Shown: positions 24,998 to 35,289 of the stretch, piece by piece
Layout of the letters: each line of letters opens with the position of its first letter
Position numbering within the stretch: position 1 is the first letter of the stretch
Program-made: the position numbers and the translations under genes
NCBI RefSeq assembly: GCF_003054195.1
Contig: NZ_QBKP01000013.1
Location: 1 to 64,000 of the forward strand
DNA: 64,000 bases
Origin: Gemmobacter caeni
GTDB lineage: Bacteria > Pseudomonadota > Alphaproteobacteria > Rhodobacterales > Rhodobacteraceae
Direction: 5' to 3'
Notes under the pieces: generated by a model
The model's database searches: none
Told to the model about the DNA's origin: nothing
What the model saw: the letters and a program-made list of their open reading frames with translations, nothing else

Positions 24998-26816
24998 GCC
25001 TGGTTCGCGGCCTGTTGGCCTCGCTCAGGCGGTTCTGGGCGATCTCGATTTCCTGCGGCCTCGGCAGGGGCGGGTGAAGGCGAGGTCATCCTCCCCCTCC
25101 CGGCAGGGCTTCCGGTTCTCAGCCCGGGCCAGCCAGCTGTGGCGCTTTGCCCTCGGCTCGCATGCCGCGGTCATCAAGAAGATCGGCAGGGGCGGCACGG
25201 CCAATGCGAAGGAGCTGGCGACGCAGATGGATTACCTGTTCTCGAAATCGGCCGCGATCTTCGGCAATGGCGTGGTGCTGGATGACAAGGCCAGGGGGCT
25301 GACCCGGGAAGAGCGCAGGGAGATCGTGGGCGACTGGGTGGAGGATTGGCGAGGGTCTCCCAAGAACGGGCACACCAGTCATCTGCTGCTGAGCTTTCCG
25401 TCCCATGTGCGGGCCGAGAAGGCCACGCTGATTGCCGAGGCCTGGGCCTTCGAGATGTTCCAGTCGGGCGAACATCAGGACGATGTCTGGTCCTATGTCG
25501 CGGCGCTGCATACCGACCGGGCGCATCCGCATGTCCATATCGTGGTGAACAACCGGGGCATGTTGAACGACAGCTGGTTCTTCATGGCCAGGGAGCATGC
25601 GTTCAACCTCGACAGGATGAAGGAGCGCATGGTGGCCATCGCGGCCGAGGAAGGCGTGTTCCTCGATGCCACGTCCCGGGCGGAGCGGGGGCTGCTGAGC
25701 TATGGCCCGTCGCGGGCAGAGATCGAGCGGGCACGGACGGAAGGCCGGGCGCCGGAAGAACGACCGCGCGAGGGCCGGGCGCTGGAGGATGCGCTGGCCA
25801 CTCTGGCGCGTACGGCCGACACCATGCGCAGCCTGCACCATGTGGCAGCGCTGACCGGGTTGCCGGAGATCGGGGAAAAGATCGCCGAAGCGGAGGAGGT
25901 GCTGCGGCGGGGCGGGGTGCTGCATCCCTTTCCGGCCGAGGCGGCGACGCTCGAGCGCGCTGATCTGGAGCAGCATTTCAGCGGGTGGATGACGGAGACA
26001 GAAGCCAGGATCCGCAAGGCACCCATGGCCGAGCGGAAGGACCTGCGGGATGAGCTTTATGGCTATGCCGTCGACATCGCCCGTGGCCTCGGTGATGCCC
26101 GCGGCGCGCAGCTTCTGCAGATGATGCCGCAGTCGGTGATTTACGGCATGGCGCTCGATGGCGATGTCCTGATGCGGGGCAAGCTGGAGACGACCCTGCA
26201 GCCCGGGGCAACGGAGCGGCTGCGGGACGATATCCTGGCGGGTGCCGCCGCGATTGGCCTCAGCCGTGATCACATCGCCAGCCGTCTGGAAACGGGTGCA
26301 GCGAACGCCTGGGAAGAGCGGGATTGGGTGCGCAGCGATCTTCTGCTCCTCGCCGGACGGGAACGACTGGACCTGCGCGACCCGGAGCAGGGACGGCGCA
26401 TGGCCGGGGAGCTGCAGGGGTTTTATGACCGAGCGGCGGCGGCGATTGACCATACCGTTACCCATGAAACCGCGCCTGAGAACGACCGGCTTGTGCGCGC
26501 GCTGCGGTCCATGGGACGCATCATGCAGGCCGAGGGCAAGGTTGAGTTCCGGGGGGATGCTCATGCGGAGCGCTTCGCGGGGGAATTGCGGGCGCGATAT
26601 GGGGCGGGCATCGTGACAGACCTCGCCGCAGGCCGGACAGATGCGCTGGCGCAGGATGTCGGGGATCAGGCCGAACGCCACCGGATCGCCCGCGCAGTGG
26701 TCTCAGCCGCGAAATCGCATGTCGCCTTGGGACTGACTTTGCGTGAGGTGGCAAAGGCAGAGCGCGATTTGGCCAGACAATCGGAGCGCAAGGGCGTGGC
26801 GGACTGGGACCTGTGA
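24990..26816 (+). CDS. MOBP-type relaxase (VirD2-like) with C-terminal domain shared with a T4SS-operon protein
   Basis: The GTG start at 24990 overlaps the mobC stop, giving 608 residues. The N-terminal relaxase domain has the metal triad in HTDRAHPHVHIVVNN (His179, 181 and 183, Asn187) and candidate catalytic tyrosine in TQMDYLFSKS. It would nick oriT, stay covalently on the 5' end, and pilot the strand through the secretion channel. From about residue 316 onward it aligns with the C-terminal region of the 719 aa protein at 43116-45275. RLETGAANA (from residue 432) and DLAAGRTDALAQDV are shared almost exactly. That region is a candidate VirD4 recognition signal. Confidence 0.85.
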   Translation: MVKPGSRPVGLAQAVLGDLDFLRPRQGRVKARSSSPSRQGFRFSARASQLWRFALGSHAAVIKKIGRGGTANAKELATQMDYLFSKSAAIFGNGVVLDDKARGLTREERREIVGDWVEDWRGSPKNGHTSHLLLSFPSHVRAEKATLIAEAWAFEMFQSGEHQDDVWSYVAALHTDRAHPHVHIVVNNRGMLNDSWFFMAREHAFNLDRMKERMVAIAAEEGVFLDATSRAERGLLSYGPSRAEIERARTEGRAPEERPREGRALEDALATLARTADTMRSLHHVAALTGLPEIGEKIAEAEEVLRRGGVLHPFPAEAATLERADLEQHFSGWMTETEARIRKAPMAERKDLRDELYGYAVDIARGLGDARGAQLLQMMPQSVIYGMALDGDVLMRGKLETTLQPGATERLRDDILAGAAAIGLSRDHIASRLETGAANAWEERDWVRSDLLLLAGRERLDLRDPEQGRRMAGELQGFYDRAAAAIDHTVTHETAPENDRLVRALRSMGRIMQAEGKVEFRGDAHAERFAGELRARYGAGIVTDLAAGRTDALAQDVGDQAERHRIARAVVSAAKSHVALGLTLREVAKAERDLARQSERKGVADWDL

Positions 26817-26977
26817 TCCGGTCCAGGTGCGCGCCGCCCCCGGTTTTCTCCTTCGGCTCTGGCCACGGTCAGCGTGCCCGCCATTTTGTCGCCAGGCACG
26901 GCTGCCATATCTTCCTGACAAGCCACAGCCGCTTCGATAGGCTGGTCGTCAAAACAGTACTGCTCGGCGGGTGAGAC

Positions 26978-29071
26978 GTGGCAAAGAGTCGGATCGATGA
27001 GGCATTGGCCGCCCTTGCGGCTGCGGGCGACGATGGCTTTGGCGCGCGTCGCGATGTTCTGGAGCGCATGAGTTTCGACCTCTTGCATCGTCCGGCCCTG
27101 GGCGGCCAGATCGTCGCGCAGCTCTGTGCTATCGAAACGCCTTCGCCGAATGACGAGGGCCTTCTGGATCTGCTTGGCGCAGGCCTCGATGCCGCCCGTA
27201 TCGCCAGGGAAAACGGCAAGGCGCGCGGCCAGACCTTTCTCAAGACTGTCGAAGACACGCTTGATCTTGCGCGGCGACAGGGGCGGATGACGCCTGCTCA
27301 CAACCTCATCTTCGCCCAACTCTGGACGCGCAATGGCCTGACCGCCCCGGCTTCTCTGGAGTTGCACCGCCAGGGCGTCATTTTAGAAAATGGGCGACGT
27401 ACGGCCAATCCCGTCGAAGGCGAAGCCCTGCTTGAAGGACTCTTCACCGAACTGATCCAGCAGGCAGAGGGCGATCCACTCGCATTGCACCATGCGCTGA
27501 CCGAAAGTTTCCCGGCCATGCCCCCGGAGATGCGCGATCATGTGGTGGCCTATTCGGTGGGTCGAAGCGATGCGCTCCATGCCGATCTGGCCTGTTTCTG
27601 GCTGCTTGACCCGGCTCCACATATCCGCCTTGCCGCAGCGCAAGGCCTGGCTGATCGTCTTGCGCGCGGCGACCTTCCGGGGCGCATTCTGGCGACATTG
27701 GTCGTTCTGCGCAGCTGGATGCCCGAGGATGCGGCACGGAGAAGCGTCGATCAGGTTCTCAAAGAGGCCATGCGCAAAGGCGTTGTTGCTGACCCGGACG
27801 TGACCCCATGGAAGATTCATGGCATCCGCATGACCCTGCCGGATGGGGGTGGGGCGCAGAGCATCGGTGTCGCGCTGCAAGCAGGATCGCAACGCAAGAT
27901 GGCGATGCTGCTCCTGAAGCAGGGGCAAGGCGTAAAGGATGCCTATACCATCCCCTGTGCTACCGCCCGGGAGCAGAAGTCGATCATTGAGCGCATGTCG
28001 GAAGAGGTTGGCGCATTGACCGGGACGACCGACTGTTTGCGCCGGGCCGTGTCTCTCGCGTTGGCCGATGGTCTTGCCCGCGATCTGCCGCCAGTGCCGG
28101 GGTTGATCGAGGTGGCGCGCCTCTGCGGCCTCGACGGGCTGCGCCCGGAGCCCAGATCGACGCCGGATCTTATTGCCGACATGGGATCGTTCGCGGCAGT
28201 CAAGGCGCTTCCCTCACGTCAGCAGGGTGCCCTGATCATGGCCAGCGAAGACTGGTGGGATCGGCACGAGATCATCGAAAGCTGGTTCGAGGACAGCGAT
28301 GAAGCCCATGCGGTCCTCGACAAGGCGCGCAGCGCTCGCTCGGCAGAGGTCGCGCTCTGGAAATGGCTCGAGACCCGGCGCGACTGGTGGGCCCGTATCA
28401 TGGCCCGCAGCGCCGATGTGCTGGAGAAAAGCCTTCATCCGGATGCGACCGGTTTTGTGGCTTGCGCCACCGCGCTTCTCGAAGGCCGGGAGCTGAAGAA
28501 GATCCCGGTCATGCTCGACATCCATGAGCAAACGATTGAGGCCTGGGTGCGGGATGATCCGGATTTCGATCCGGAGGCATCGCTTGAGGATCTGGCCGAA
28601 GCGGCCCCCGAGCCCGAGAAGAAGGGTGAAGTTGCCGCGCTGCTGCGCGGAACGGGCCTTTCGTCTGACTGGCTTGATGGCTACCTGACCGGGATCGTCA
28701 TCGCGCCGAAAATCATCATGCCGAACCAGTGGCTGCCCCGGATTCTGGACGCCGTCCTTCCCCGGATCGACCCGTCCCGCTTCCAGCGGTTCATGGACCT
28801 TCTGATGATGCGTGCCCAGGCGGTTGCCGAAAGAGCGTCCGAGCCCGCCGAGTTCGCGGCCTCGATATCCAGTCGATCGAAGAAGGCGCAGGGCGATTGG
28901 GCATCCGGGTTTTCTGAGGCCCTGGACAGGTTCCAGTCGGCATGGCCGAAGAAGGGCATGACCAAGGAGAACCGAAGATTGATTGAGATTGGAGCGACTG
29001 GCCTGGCCGGTGCCGATCTGCCTGAACTCGCGGCTTTGATCGCGGAACGGCAGGCGAAAAACTCAGGGTGA
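26978..29071 (+). CDS. Large UPF0149-like protein, 697 aa, unknown function
   Basis: The GTG start at 26978 follows GGCGGG. The protein is helical throughout, with no signal peptide or membrane segment. Near the C-terminus GLSSDWLDGYLTGIVIAPKI, followed by MPNQWLPRI, resembles the UPF0149/YecA signature (LDGYLTG...P...W). The rest is HEAT-like in feel (repeated Ala/Leu helices such as LAAAQGLADRLARGDLPGRI), though I cannot define repeats with certainty. It stands alone between the relaxase and the SIR2 gene. It may belong to the neighbouring defence island; no enzymatic motif is visible. Confidence 0.65.
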   Translation: MAKSRIDEALAALAAAGDDGFGARRDVLERMSFDLLHRPALGGQIVAQLCAIETPSPNDEGLLDLLGAGLDAARIARENGKARGQTFLKTVEDTLDLARRQGRMTPAHNLIFAQLWTRNGLTAPASLELHRQGVILENGRRTANPVEGEALLEGLFTELIQQAEGDPLALHHALTESFPAMPPEMRDHVVAYSVGRSDALHADLACFWLLDPAPHIRLAAAQGLADRLARGDLPGRILATLVVLRSWMPEDAARRSVDQVLKEAMRKGVVADPDVTPWKIHGIRMTLPDGGGAQSIGVALQAGSQRKMAMLLLKQGQGVKDAYTIPCATAREQKSIIERMSEEVGALTGTTDCLRRAVSLALADGLARDLPPVPGLIEVARLCGLDGLRPEPRSTPDLIADMGSFAAVKALPSRQQGALIMASEDWWDRHEIIESWFEDSDEAHAVLDKARSARSAEVALWKWLETRRDWWARIMARSADVLEKSLHPDATGFVACATALLEGRELKKIPVMLDIHEQTIEAWVRDDPDFDPEASLEDLAEAAPEPEKKGEVAALLRGTGLSSDWLDGYLTGIVIAPKIIMPNQWLPRILDAVLPRIDPSRFQRFMDLLMMRAQAVAERASEPAEFAASISSRSKKAQGDWASGFSEALDRFQSAWPKKGMTKENRRLIEIGATGLAGADLPELAALIAERQAKNSG

Positions 29072-29253
29072 AGATAGGGCGAGAGGCGTCGCGAAGGGCG
29101 GATTGCGGACATTCGCTGCATTTGCAAAGTGAAGAACAGCCCATGGAAAAGCGGACATGACAGCTTTGTTTTTTTCACTGGGAGTCAATCTCAATTGCAA
29201 GCGGAGGCACGCTTTGATAAGCAATCTAAAAGAGAAATGGGGCTGGTTGACTA

Positions 29254-32200
29254 GTGCAATTCATTGAGCATGGCCCGGACATACCAGATGAATTGCTTCT
29301 GGCCCTGGATGAAGGCCGAGTCGTATTCTTCTGTGGCGCTGGCGTCTCACGGGCTAAAGCTAAGTTGCCTGACTTCTTCGGCCTAGCAGATCAGATCCTA
29401 AAGACACTTGGCGTTCCTGACGACTCCGCGGCGGTCAAGATTTTGTCTGAGGCCCGCGAGATAGAAGGGCGAACCGGCGTGCCGGGTTTGATTTCAGCCG
29501 ACCGAGTTTTCGGTCTGCTTGAGCGCGACTTTCTTGAAAGAGACATTGAGTCTGCCGTTGCGCAAGCCCTTGACCCGCACAAGGTGAAGGATTTCGACCC
29601 TGAGAAGGGTGTGGACCTGTCGGCACATGAAATTCTGCTGGACCTTGCTACGACCAAGGATGGTGTAACGAAGCTAGTCACGACCAACTTTGACCGATTG
29701 TTTGATGATTGCGGGCGAGGATTGGAGGCGTGGCAGCCGCCAAGGCTACCCGACCCGGCAAGACCGGGGGACTTGCATGGGATCGTCTATCTGCATGGCC
29801 GTGCTACGGGTGACTACGATGGGGCTGAGGGCGATGGGTTCGTTTTGTCGAGCGCTGAATTCGGGCGTGCATACCTTGCAGAAGGTTGGGCAACCCGCTT
29901 TTTCAAAGATGTGATCGATCGCTATTCCGTGGTGTTCGTTGGCTACAACGCGGACGACCCTCCAGTACAATATCTGCTGGAGGCCCTGAACAAATCATAC
30001 GGACGGTTGGATGAGGCCTACGCCTTTCAGTCGGGTGATGCGGACGATGCGACGTCCCGCTGGGAGCACAAGGGTGTGACCGCAATCCCGTTCTCCAAGG
30101 ACGACTACGCAAACTTGTGGGATACCCTTGAGGAATGGGCTCGGCGCGCCAAAGACCCGGAAGGTTGGCAGGTAAAGACCATAGCGATGGCCCAGAACGG
30201 CCCAGAAGCCCTTTCCCCCTTCGAACGCGAACAAGTCGCCCACTTGGTTTCGACTAAAGAGGGCGCACGCAAATTTCTTGAAAGTGATCCGCCTGCGCCA
30301 GCCACGTGGCTTTGTGTCTTTGATAGCTCAATTCGCTATTCAAGGCCGGACGTCGTTCGATCCGGCCAAGACGAAGGAAAAATAATTGACCCATTTTCCT
30401 TCTACGGATTGGCAAGTGACCCCACTCCCACACCGATAAGTCCGGAAGACTTCCACCCGAAACGTGAGACGCCAACAACGGTGTGGGACGCGTTCGAACT
30501 TAACCGTCGGGACCGCAAGGAACTGCGGGACGAACACATTACAACTATGCGTGGCGGCCAGTCCCTATACTCGGGGCAACTGCCAGATAGGATCAATATT
30601 CTCGGGCTTTGGGTTGGAAAGGTCGCCAACCAAAATGCCGCCGTATGGTGGGGCGCACGGCAAGGCGGCTTGCATGGCGGCATTCAGCAACGGATTCGAT
30701 GGAACTTGGAAAGGGCCGACGCCAATTGCGCCCCGCACATTCTCCAAGCTTGGCACTATCTTTTCGACCACTGGCGAGCTGGAACAGACACAGACCGCCT
30801 TGATTGGTACCGCTTTGCGGATGAAATCAGAGTTTTAGGCTGGAACAGTACAACGGTTCGAAAGTACGAGAAGCTTTCGCGGCCACGAATGACAGCACAA
30901 CACAACTATTTCCGCTCTAAACTGGCACCACAGGTCGATGATGAAACGAGCCTTGGCGACTTGATCCTTCTGGATTTGGCCTACACAGAAGACAGCCCCG
31001 AAATCGCGATACCGGACCAATGGTTACCCGATGTTGTTTCGGCCCTGAAACGGAATCTGGATATTGGAATACAGCTAGAGACTGAGCGTGGGCACTACAG
31101 ATGGCTGAACATTCCGCCAATCATGCCTTCGGACGACCCCGACATAAGCGACTATGCACGCAATGAGGGGTTTACTGGTGCTGTGTTGTCCTATGCCGCC
31201 CTGTTCGAACGTCTGGTGGAACTGGACGTTGAGAAAGCACGAAGGGAAGCCTCGACATGGCCCACAGACGACGACAACGTGTTTGCCCGGTTGCGGATAT
31301 GGGCGAGCCGGTTCGAAACGCTGGTTCCCAACGAAGACTTCAACGACTTTTTTGAGTTGGTTAGTCGCGATGCGTTTTGGAACATACGACACCAGCGCGA
31401 CCTGTTGCTTACTTTGCTCGAACGCTGGGCAACACTGCCAATACCCGCAACGAGACGGATAGAAGAGCGCATCCTCAGAGGCCGGGAACGGTGGGAAAAC
31501 GAGGCAGAGCACGAATTCGTTCAGCGGTGCGCTTGGGACATCGCCGAACGCCTTCATTGGCTTCGTTCGAGGGGATGCAACCTGAACGTCAATTACGACG
31601 AAGAAATTAAACGGCTTCAAAACGCTGCACCTGATTGGTCGCCAGAACATGCCGAAAATGCCGACCGGTCATGGGAAAGCCGTGGTGGAACGGTACGTAC
31701 CGAAACAGAGCATAGCGGCCTTCTATCTGAGCCACTGTCAAATGTACTTGCAAAAGCACAGGAGATCGGCGGACGAACCGGGCTGGCACTCGTTGACTAC
31801 GACCCATTCTCGGGCTTGTGCGCGAGGCACCCTATCATGGCGCTTTCTGCCTTGCGGCTAGAAGCCAAGCGCGGCGAGTACCCGGAATGGGCTTGGCGGC
31901 GTTTTCTGCGTTCAGAGATCCGAAAAGATGACAATGGCCGCTTAAAGAATTTCGTAGCCGAACTTGTCATTTCGGCGGACGATGAAGCCTTAAAGGGCAT
32001 CGTATACCCTGTGTCCGAGTGGTTTCTTTCAAACACTGAAAAGCTTCCCGACGAATGCGTTCCCACTTTCGAGCGGTTGACTACGCGCCTACTCGGCTTC
32101 CTGGCCGGCAATCCAGACGCGGGCGGCTCCGGCGTTGTTCGCGGCAATCGCGACCCTGATTGGGCGACAGAAGCTCTAAACTCGCCTGCGGGCAAAATTA

Positions 32201-33117
32201 CCCAAGCATTGTACCACGATCCGCGCCGCCAAGACCTTGAAAAAAACCAAGGACTACCCGCAGAATGGCGTACAATGGTTGAGGGTGCGTTGGCGTTGCC
32301 CGGAGACAATGGCCGCTTCGCCCTAGTCTTTTGTAGCTACCTCTTGAACTGGTTCCACTACGTCGATTCCAACTGGACGCAAGAAGAGCTCCTGTCTGTC
32401 CTGCGAACAAACGACGCTGAAACCTTGGAGGCCTGGTGGACCGGCTATCTTTGGGGTGCGCGTAACCTCCCTAGCATTGACCTGTTTCAAGTCTTGAAGC
32501 CACACTTGCTGGCGAAAGCTGCTGGTCAGACCTACGAGGAACGGAGCAACCGCGACAAGCTAGCCGGACTGGTGCTGGCAAGCTGGGGGCGCCCTGACCC
32601 GAAGACTGGTGCCGAACGCATTTCTGACGACGAATTCCGCAAAGTTTTGTTCGATGCGGGAGATCGTTTTCGGTCTCGAGTATTGTGGCAGCTTGAGCGG
32701 TGGAGCGAAGAGGATGGCGAGAGTGGGGAGTTTTGGAAGCCTCTCCGAGAACGTTTCTTACGCCGAGTCTGGCCCATTCAAAAAGCGGCCCGGACACCCC
32801 ACAATTCGGCTCGCTTGATCGAACTTGCATTCTCTGATGAAGATAGCTTCATCGCCATTTCAGACGCAATATTGCCTTTGATAAGCAAGATCGAACGCGA
32901 TCAAATCATGTTACCTTCTATCCGGCGTGGTGAAGGGAACATAGTCGACAAGTACCCAGAGCGCGTACTGGAAATCCTGCACTTAGCCCTTCCCGAAGAC
33001 GCGAACATTTGGCCCTACGAGATAGACGCAACCATCGGGCGCATTGCCGTTGCGGATTCATCACTCCGAGTGGATCCTAGGTGGGTGGAGTTGAACAGGC
33101 GCTGGAATTCAAGATGA
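29254..33117 (+). CDS. SIR2-domain anti-phage defence protein, DSR1-like (SIR2-DUF4020)
   Basis: The GTG start at 29254 gives 1287 residues. The N-terminal SIR2 domain has GAGVS (28-32), TTNFD (143-147) and YLHG (catalytic His181). The remaining 1000 residues are a large helical sensor region of the DUF4020 type. DSR1-type proteins sense phage infection and deplete NAD+, causing abortive infection. The key NAD-handling residues are intact, so activity is plausible. Base composition is distinctly less GC-rich than neighbours, and an A/T-rich stretch precedes the gene, pointing to acquisition by transfer. It is a single-gene system with no obvious partner. Confidence 0.75.
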   Translation: MQFIEHGPDIPDELLLALDEGRVVFFCGAGVSRAKAKLPDFFGLADQILKTLGVPDDSAAVKILSEAREIEGRTGVPGLISADRVFGLLERDFLERDIESAVAQALDPHKVKDFDPEKGVDLSAHEILLDLATTKDGVTKLVTTNFDRLFDDCGRGLEAWQPPRLPDPARPGDLHGIVYLHGRATGDYDGAEGDGFVLSSAEFGRAYLAEGWATRFFKDVIDRYSVVFVGYNADDPPVQYLLEALNKSYGRLDEAYAFQSGDADDATSRWEHKGVTAIPFSKDDYANLWDTLEEWARRAKDPEGWQVKTIAMAQNGPEALSPFEREQVAHLVSTKEGARKFLESDPPAPATWLCVFDSSIRYSRPDVVRSGQDEGKIIDPFSFYGLASDPTPTPISPEDFHPKRETPTTVWDAFELNRRDRKELRDEHITTMRGGQSLYSGQLPDRINILGLWVGKVANQNAAVWWGARQGGLHGGIQQRIRWNLERADANCAPHILQAWHYLFDHWRAGTDTDRLDWYRFADEIRVLGWNSTTVRKYEKLSRPRMTAQHNYFRSKLAPQVDDETSLGDLILLDLAYTEDSPEIAIPDQWLPDVVSALKRNLDIGIQLETERGHYRWLNIPPIMPSDDPDISDYARNEGFTGAVLSYAALFERLVELDVEKARREASTWPTDDDNVFARLRIWASRFETLVPNEDFNDFFELVSRDAFWNIRHQRDLLLTLLERWATLPIPATRRIEERILRGRERWENEAEHEFVQRCAWDIAERLHWLRSRGCNLNVNYDEEIKRLQNAAPDWSPEHAENADRSWESRGGTVRTETEHSGLLSEPLSNVLAKAQEIGGRTGLALVDYDPFSGLCARHPIMALSALRLEAKRGEYPEWAWRRFLRSEIRKDDNGRLKNFVAELVISADDEALKGIVYPVSEWFLSNTEKLPDECVPTFERLTTRLLGFLAGNPDAGGSGVVRGNRDPDWATEALNSPAGKITQALYHDPRRQDLEKNQGLPAEWRTMVEGALALPGDNGRFALVFCSYLLNWFHYVDSNWTQEELLSVLRTNDAETLEAWWTGYLWGARNLPSIDLFQVLKPHLLAKAAGQTYEERSNRDKLAGLVLASWGRPDPKTGAERISDDEFRKVLFDAGDRFRSRVLWQLERWSEEDGESGEFWKPLRERFLRRVWPIQKAARTPHNSARLIELAFSDEDSFIAISDAILPLISKIERDQIMLPSIRRGEGNIVDKYPERVLEILHLALPEDANIWPYEIDATIGRIAVADSSLRVDPRWVELNRRWNSR

Positions 33118-33321
33118 CTAATCTTTGAAAGTCGGCTTCTCCGGATAACTGGCAGCACCATTTCATTTTGGCGAACGTCCGCGATTCGGGCTGCGACAGC
33201 AGCATCAAAGACTTTGGCTGAGTGGCTGGTTTGGGCCGGGAGCGGCTATGGTCGCATTGGGCGGAAAGCGGTTGGTAAGTGATGCAGCATGGCACTCACA
33301 GCGAGCTTGAGTAGCGGTCAT

Positions 33322-33562
33322 TCAGGCACCACGCAGAGCAGTCGCTCCCTTCGGCCCATCACAGCGAGACAGGCCAGTCCGTCGGGCAATCTCGCGGATC
33401 GGAAGCCCGTGCCGCAGCCGAAGCTTCCGGATGATGTTCATTAGTCCCATGTGAATCGTTTCGTCGCCCCCCATCGCTCAACGCGCGCGGGAAGGGTCAC
33501 GTGGGTCAATTCTCAATGGAAATTATGTGCCCACTAGGGTCATTTTTGAGTGGAAATTAACA
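33322..33562 (-). mobile_element. IS21-family remnant: istA 5' fragment and left end
   Basis: On the minus strand a frame reads MNIIRKLRLRHGLPIREIAR, followed by RTGLSR. This matches the N-terminal helix-turn-helix of IstA transposases and then degenerates, stopping at 33322. Outside it are two direct repeats with the same core GGAAATTA (33503-33525 and 33537-33559) ending TTAACA at 33562, the multiple-terminal-repeat structure of an IS21 end. The rest of the element is gone. The remaining DNA between the SIR2 stop (33117) and 33322 shows nothing else recognisable. Confidence 0.6.
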
Positions 33563-33576
33563 GCCATGGGATTGAA

Positions 33577-35289
33577 TCAATGACTCTCAGAAACAATATC
33601 CAATCCGTCAAAATTAGGGCAAAGTTTTTGATCAATTATGAACACAGAAAAAAGACCATCACCAGTCATCTGGCTATCGATCTTGAAGCCAGTTACCCGA
33701 AAGCCCGGATTTATGGCATCGGAAATGGCTGGTGAAGCATGTGCATGGACACCCGTCACAAGTCTTCCAACAGTACTCTCATGATCATACTGGCGGTCGG
33801 CCACCTTGACCTGGATTTGACTGTCCATCCCAATCGGAACCCCCACAAAAACCTCTAACTCCTCATAAATTCCATCATGCATGTTTGCAAACTCCAAATA
33901 CTCCCAACCACGCGTTCTCAATCCCTCAAATTGATTGGGCAACATTTCCCGCTGCGTAAGGCAGATCCATTCGGTGTCGCTGGGATACAACCGCTGCTTG
34001 AAGAACAGTGCTATGGATCGAAAATTACTTGTCCCTTCAATGCGCCGCAGGGGAAATACTGTATGATCGATACTATTTGCCTTATCATCAATAATAGAAA
34101 AGTCAGCATACAGGGCGAAGTCACTTTCGTCGACAAACTCACTGATCACGAGATGAATACATTCAATTCCGTCGGTGGGCACTCTATAGAACGTCTTATG
34201 AAAGTAATAATCAGACAATCGCCCACGATCACCCACTGAACTTCTCGAGAGGCTTTGAAGCTCAAGGTACGCATACGTCCTCTTGGAAAGCTGCTTACTC
34301 ATTCTCATGCTGGCCAAGATCGTTGCTGAGTCGCGAACTTGGTCATAGCTTTGCGGAATCGTGGCGCGAGCTTTGATTTTGGCTAGATTGCTAATCTGGC
34401 TTTCTCTGAGTTTGATTTCATGAAGCTTTGCTATGACATTATTTCTAATTATCTCATGATCGTCTTTATTCGATCCAATAGCATTAACTGCTTGCAGAAT
34501 CTCGAGCGTTCCCCACCTGTCTGGTAAATTTACAATATTTTCACCATGAATGCTTTTCATGGCAGGCGCCATGTTTCCGTCTATCGCTGAAGAAAGAATT
34601 CGTGAAGCATATTCCTTTAAGCTAAAGCCTGAATTCTGCTCTTCATGTGTTCTCTTGTCGAATGTAACGCCGAGTATTCGGCCCCCAGGGTAGCTGTCGG
34701 AAGACAGACAACCTGTGGGGAAATTTTCAAACAGACCGCCATCAAGGAGATGGGCGTTAGGTTTGGATTTAAAGCCGCGAAAGGCGAGAGGTATAGCACA
34801 AGTGTCAACTAAATTTCCGGCAATGTCACGAATGAGCTTTCCGTTCAGTTCTATCACCTCAGCCTGCGAGGTATTGATGTTTGTCACGATCACCGAAGTC
34901 TTGCAGGTAAAATTTGGAGTCTGATTGTCCCGATAGCCAGTGGTTTCAATAAGTATTCTTTGGAATAACGCTCGAACGCGATGCTCATCAGCGAGCGAAC
35001 CACCCCTGGCAAGTTTAACCAACCCCCAAAATCCCAAGTCAAATGACATTATTTCTGAAAGAGCCGATTTAGCCTCCTGACTGCCGAGGTAAGCTCGTAG
35101 CTTTTTCATGTCACAATCCAATCCGAGAAGGACTGCCGCCAATCCTCCCGCAGATGAACCTACTACTTGGGAGTACTTAATGTGACCCGCGCTTCGCATG
35201 TTTTGGAGCGCCTCAACTGCGGCCAACAAGGTCACGAATTTTGCCCCCCCTCCTTGGAAGGCCACTCTAAAATCTAGAGGCTCAGTCAC
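33577..35289 (-). CDS. Patatin-like phospholipase with unknown C-terminal region
   Basis: The 570-residue protein has a complete patatin core: the oxyanion loop GGGAK (13-17), nucleophile Ser46 in GSSAG, and the catalytic Asp183 in LLDGG. The C-terminal 230 residues are of unknown type. Patatins are serine lipases that hydrolyse membrane lipids. In bacterial defence islands they act as membrane-damaging effectors. Here it lies convergent with the SIR2 gene across an IS21 remnant and is the most AT-rich gene in the window, so it is clearly foreign. No nucleotide cyclase (as in CBASS) is adjacent. Its 3' end almost touches the IS remnant. Confidence 0.8.
   Translation of the reverse strand: MTEPLDFRVAFQGGGAKFVTLLAAVEALQNMRSAGHIKYSQVVGSSAGGLAAVLLGLDCDMKKLRAYLGSQEAKSALSEIMSFDLGFWGLVKLARGGSLADEHRVRALFQRILIETTGYRDNQTPNFTCKTSVIVTNINTSQAEVIELNGKLIRDIAGNLVDTCAIPLAFRGFKSKPNAHLLDGGLFENFPTGCLSSDSYPGGRILGVTFDKRTHEEQNSGFSLKEYASRILSSAIDGNMAPAMKSIHGENIVNLPDRWGTLEILQAVNAIGSNKDDHEIIRNNVIAKLHEIKLRESQISNLAKIKARATIPQSYDQVRDSATILASMRMSKQLSKRTYAYLELQSLSRSSVGDRGRLSDYYFHKTFYRVPTDGIECIHLVISEFVDESDFALYADFSIIDDKANSIDHTVFPLRRIEGTSNFRSIALFFKQRLYPSDTEWICLTQREMLPNQFEGLRTRGWEYLEFANMHDGIYEELEVFVGVPIGMDSQIQVKVADRQYDHESTVGRLVTGVHAHASPAISDAINPGFRVTGFKIDSQMTGDGLFSVFIIDQKLCPNFDGLDIVSESH

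Noticed and set aside
25119-26681. A 520-codon minus-strand frame opposite the relaxase
   Set aside because: Shadow frame rich in Pro, His and Arg; the plus strand carries the relaxase motif HTDRAHPHVHIVVNN.
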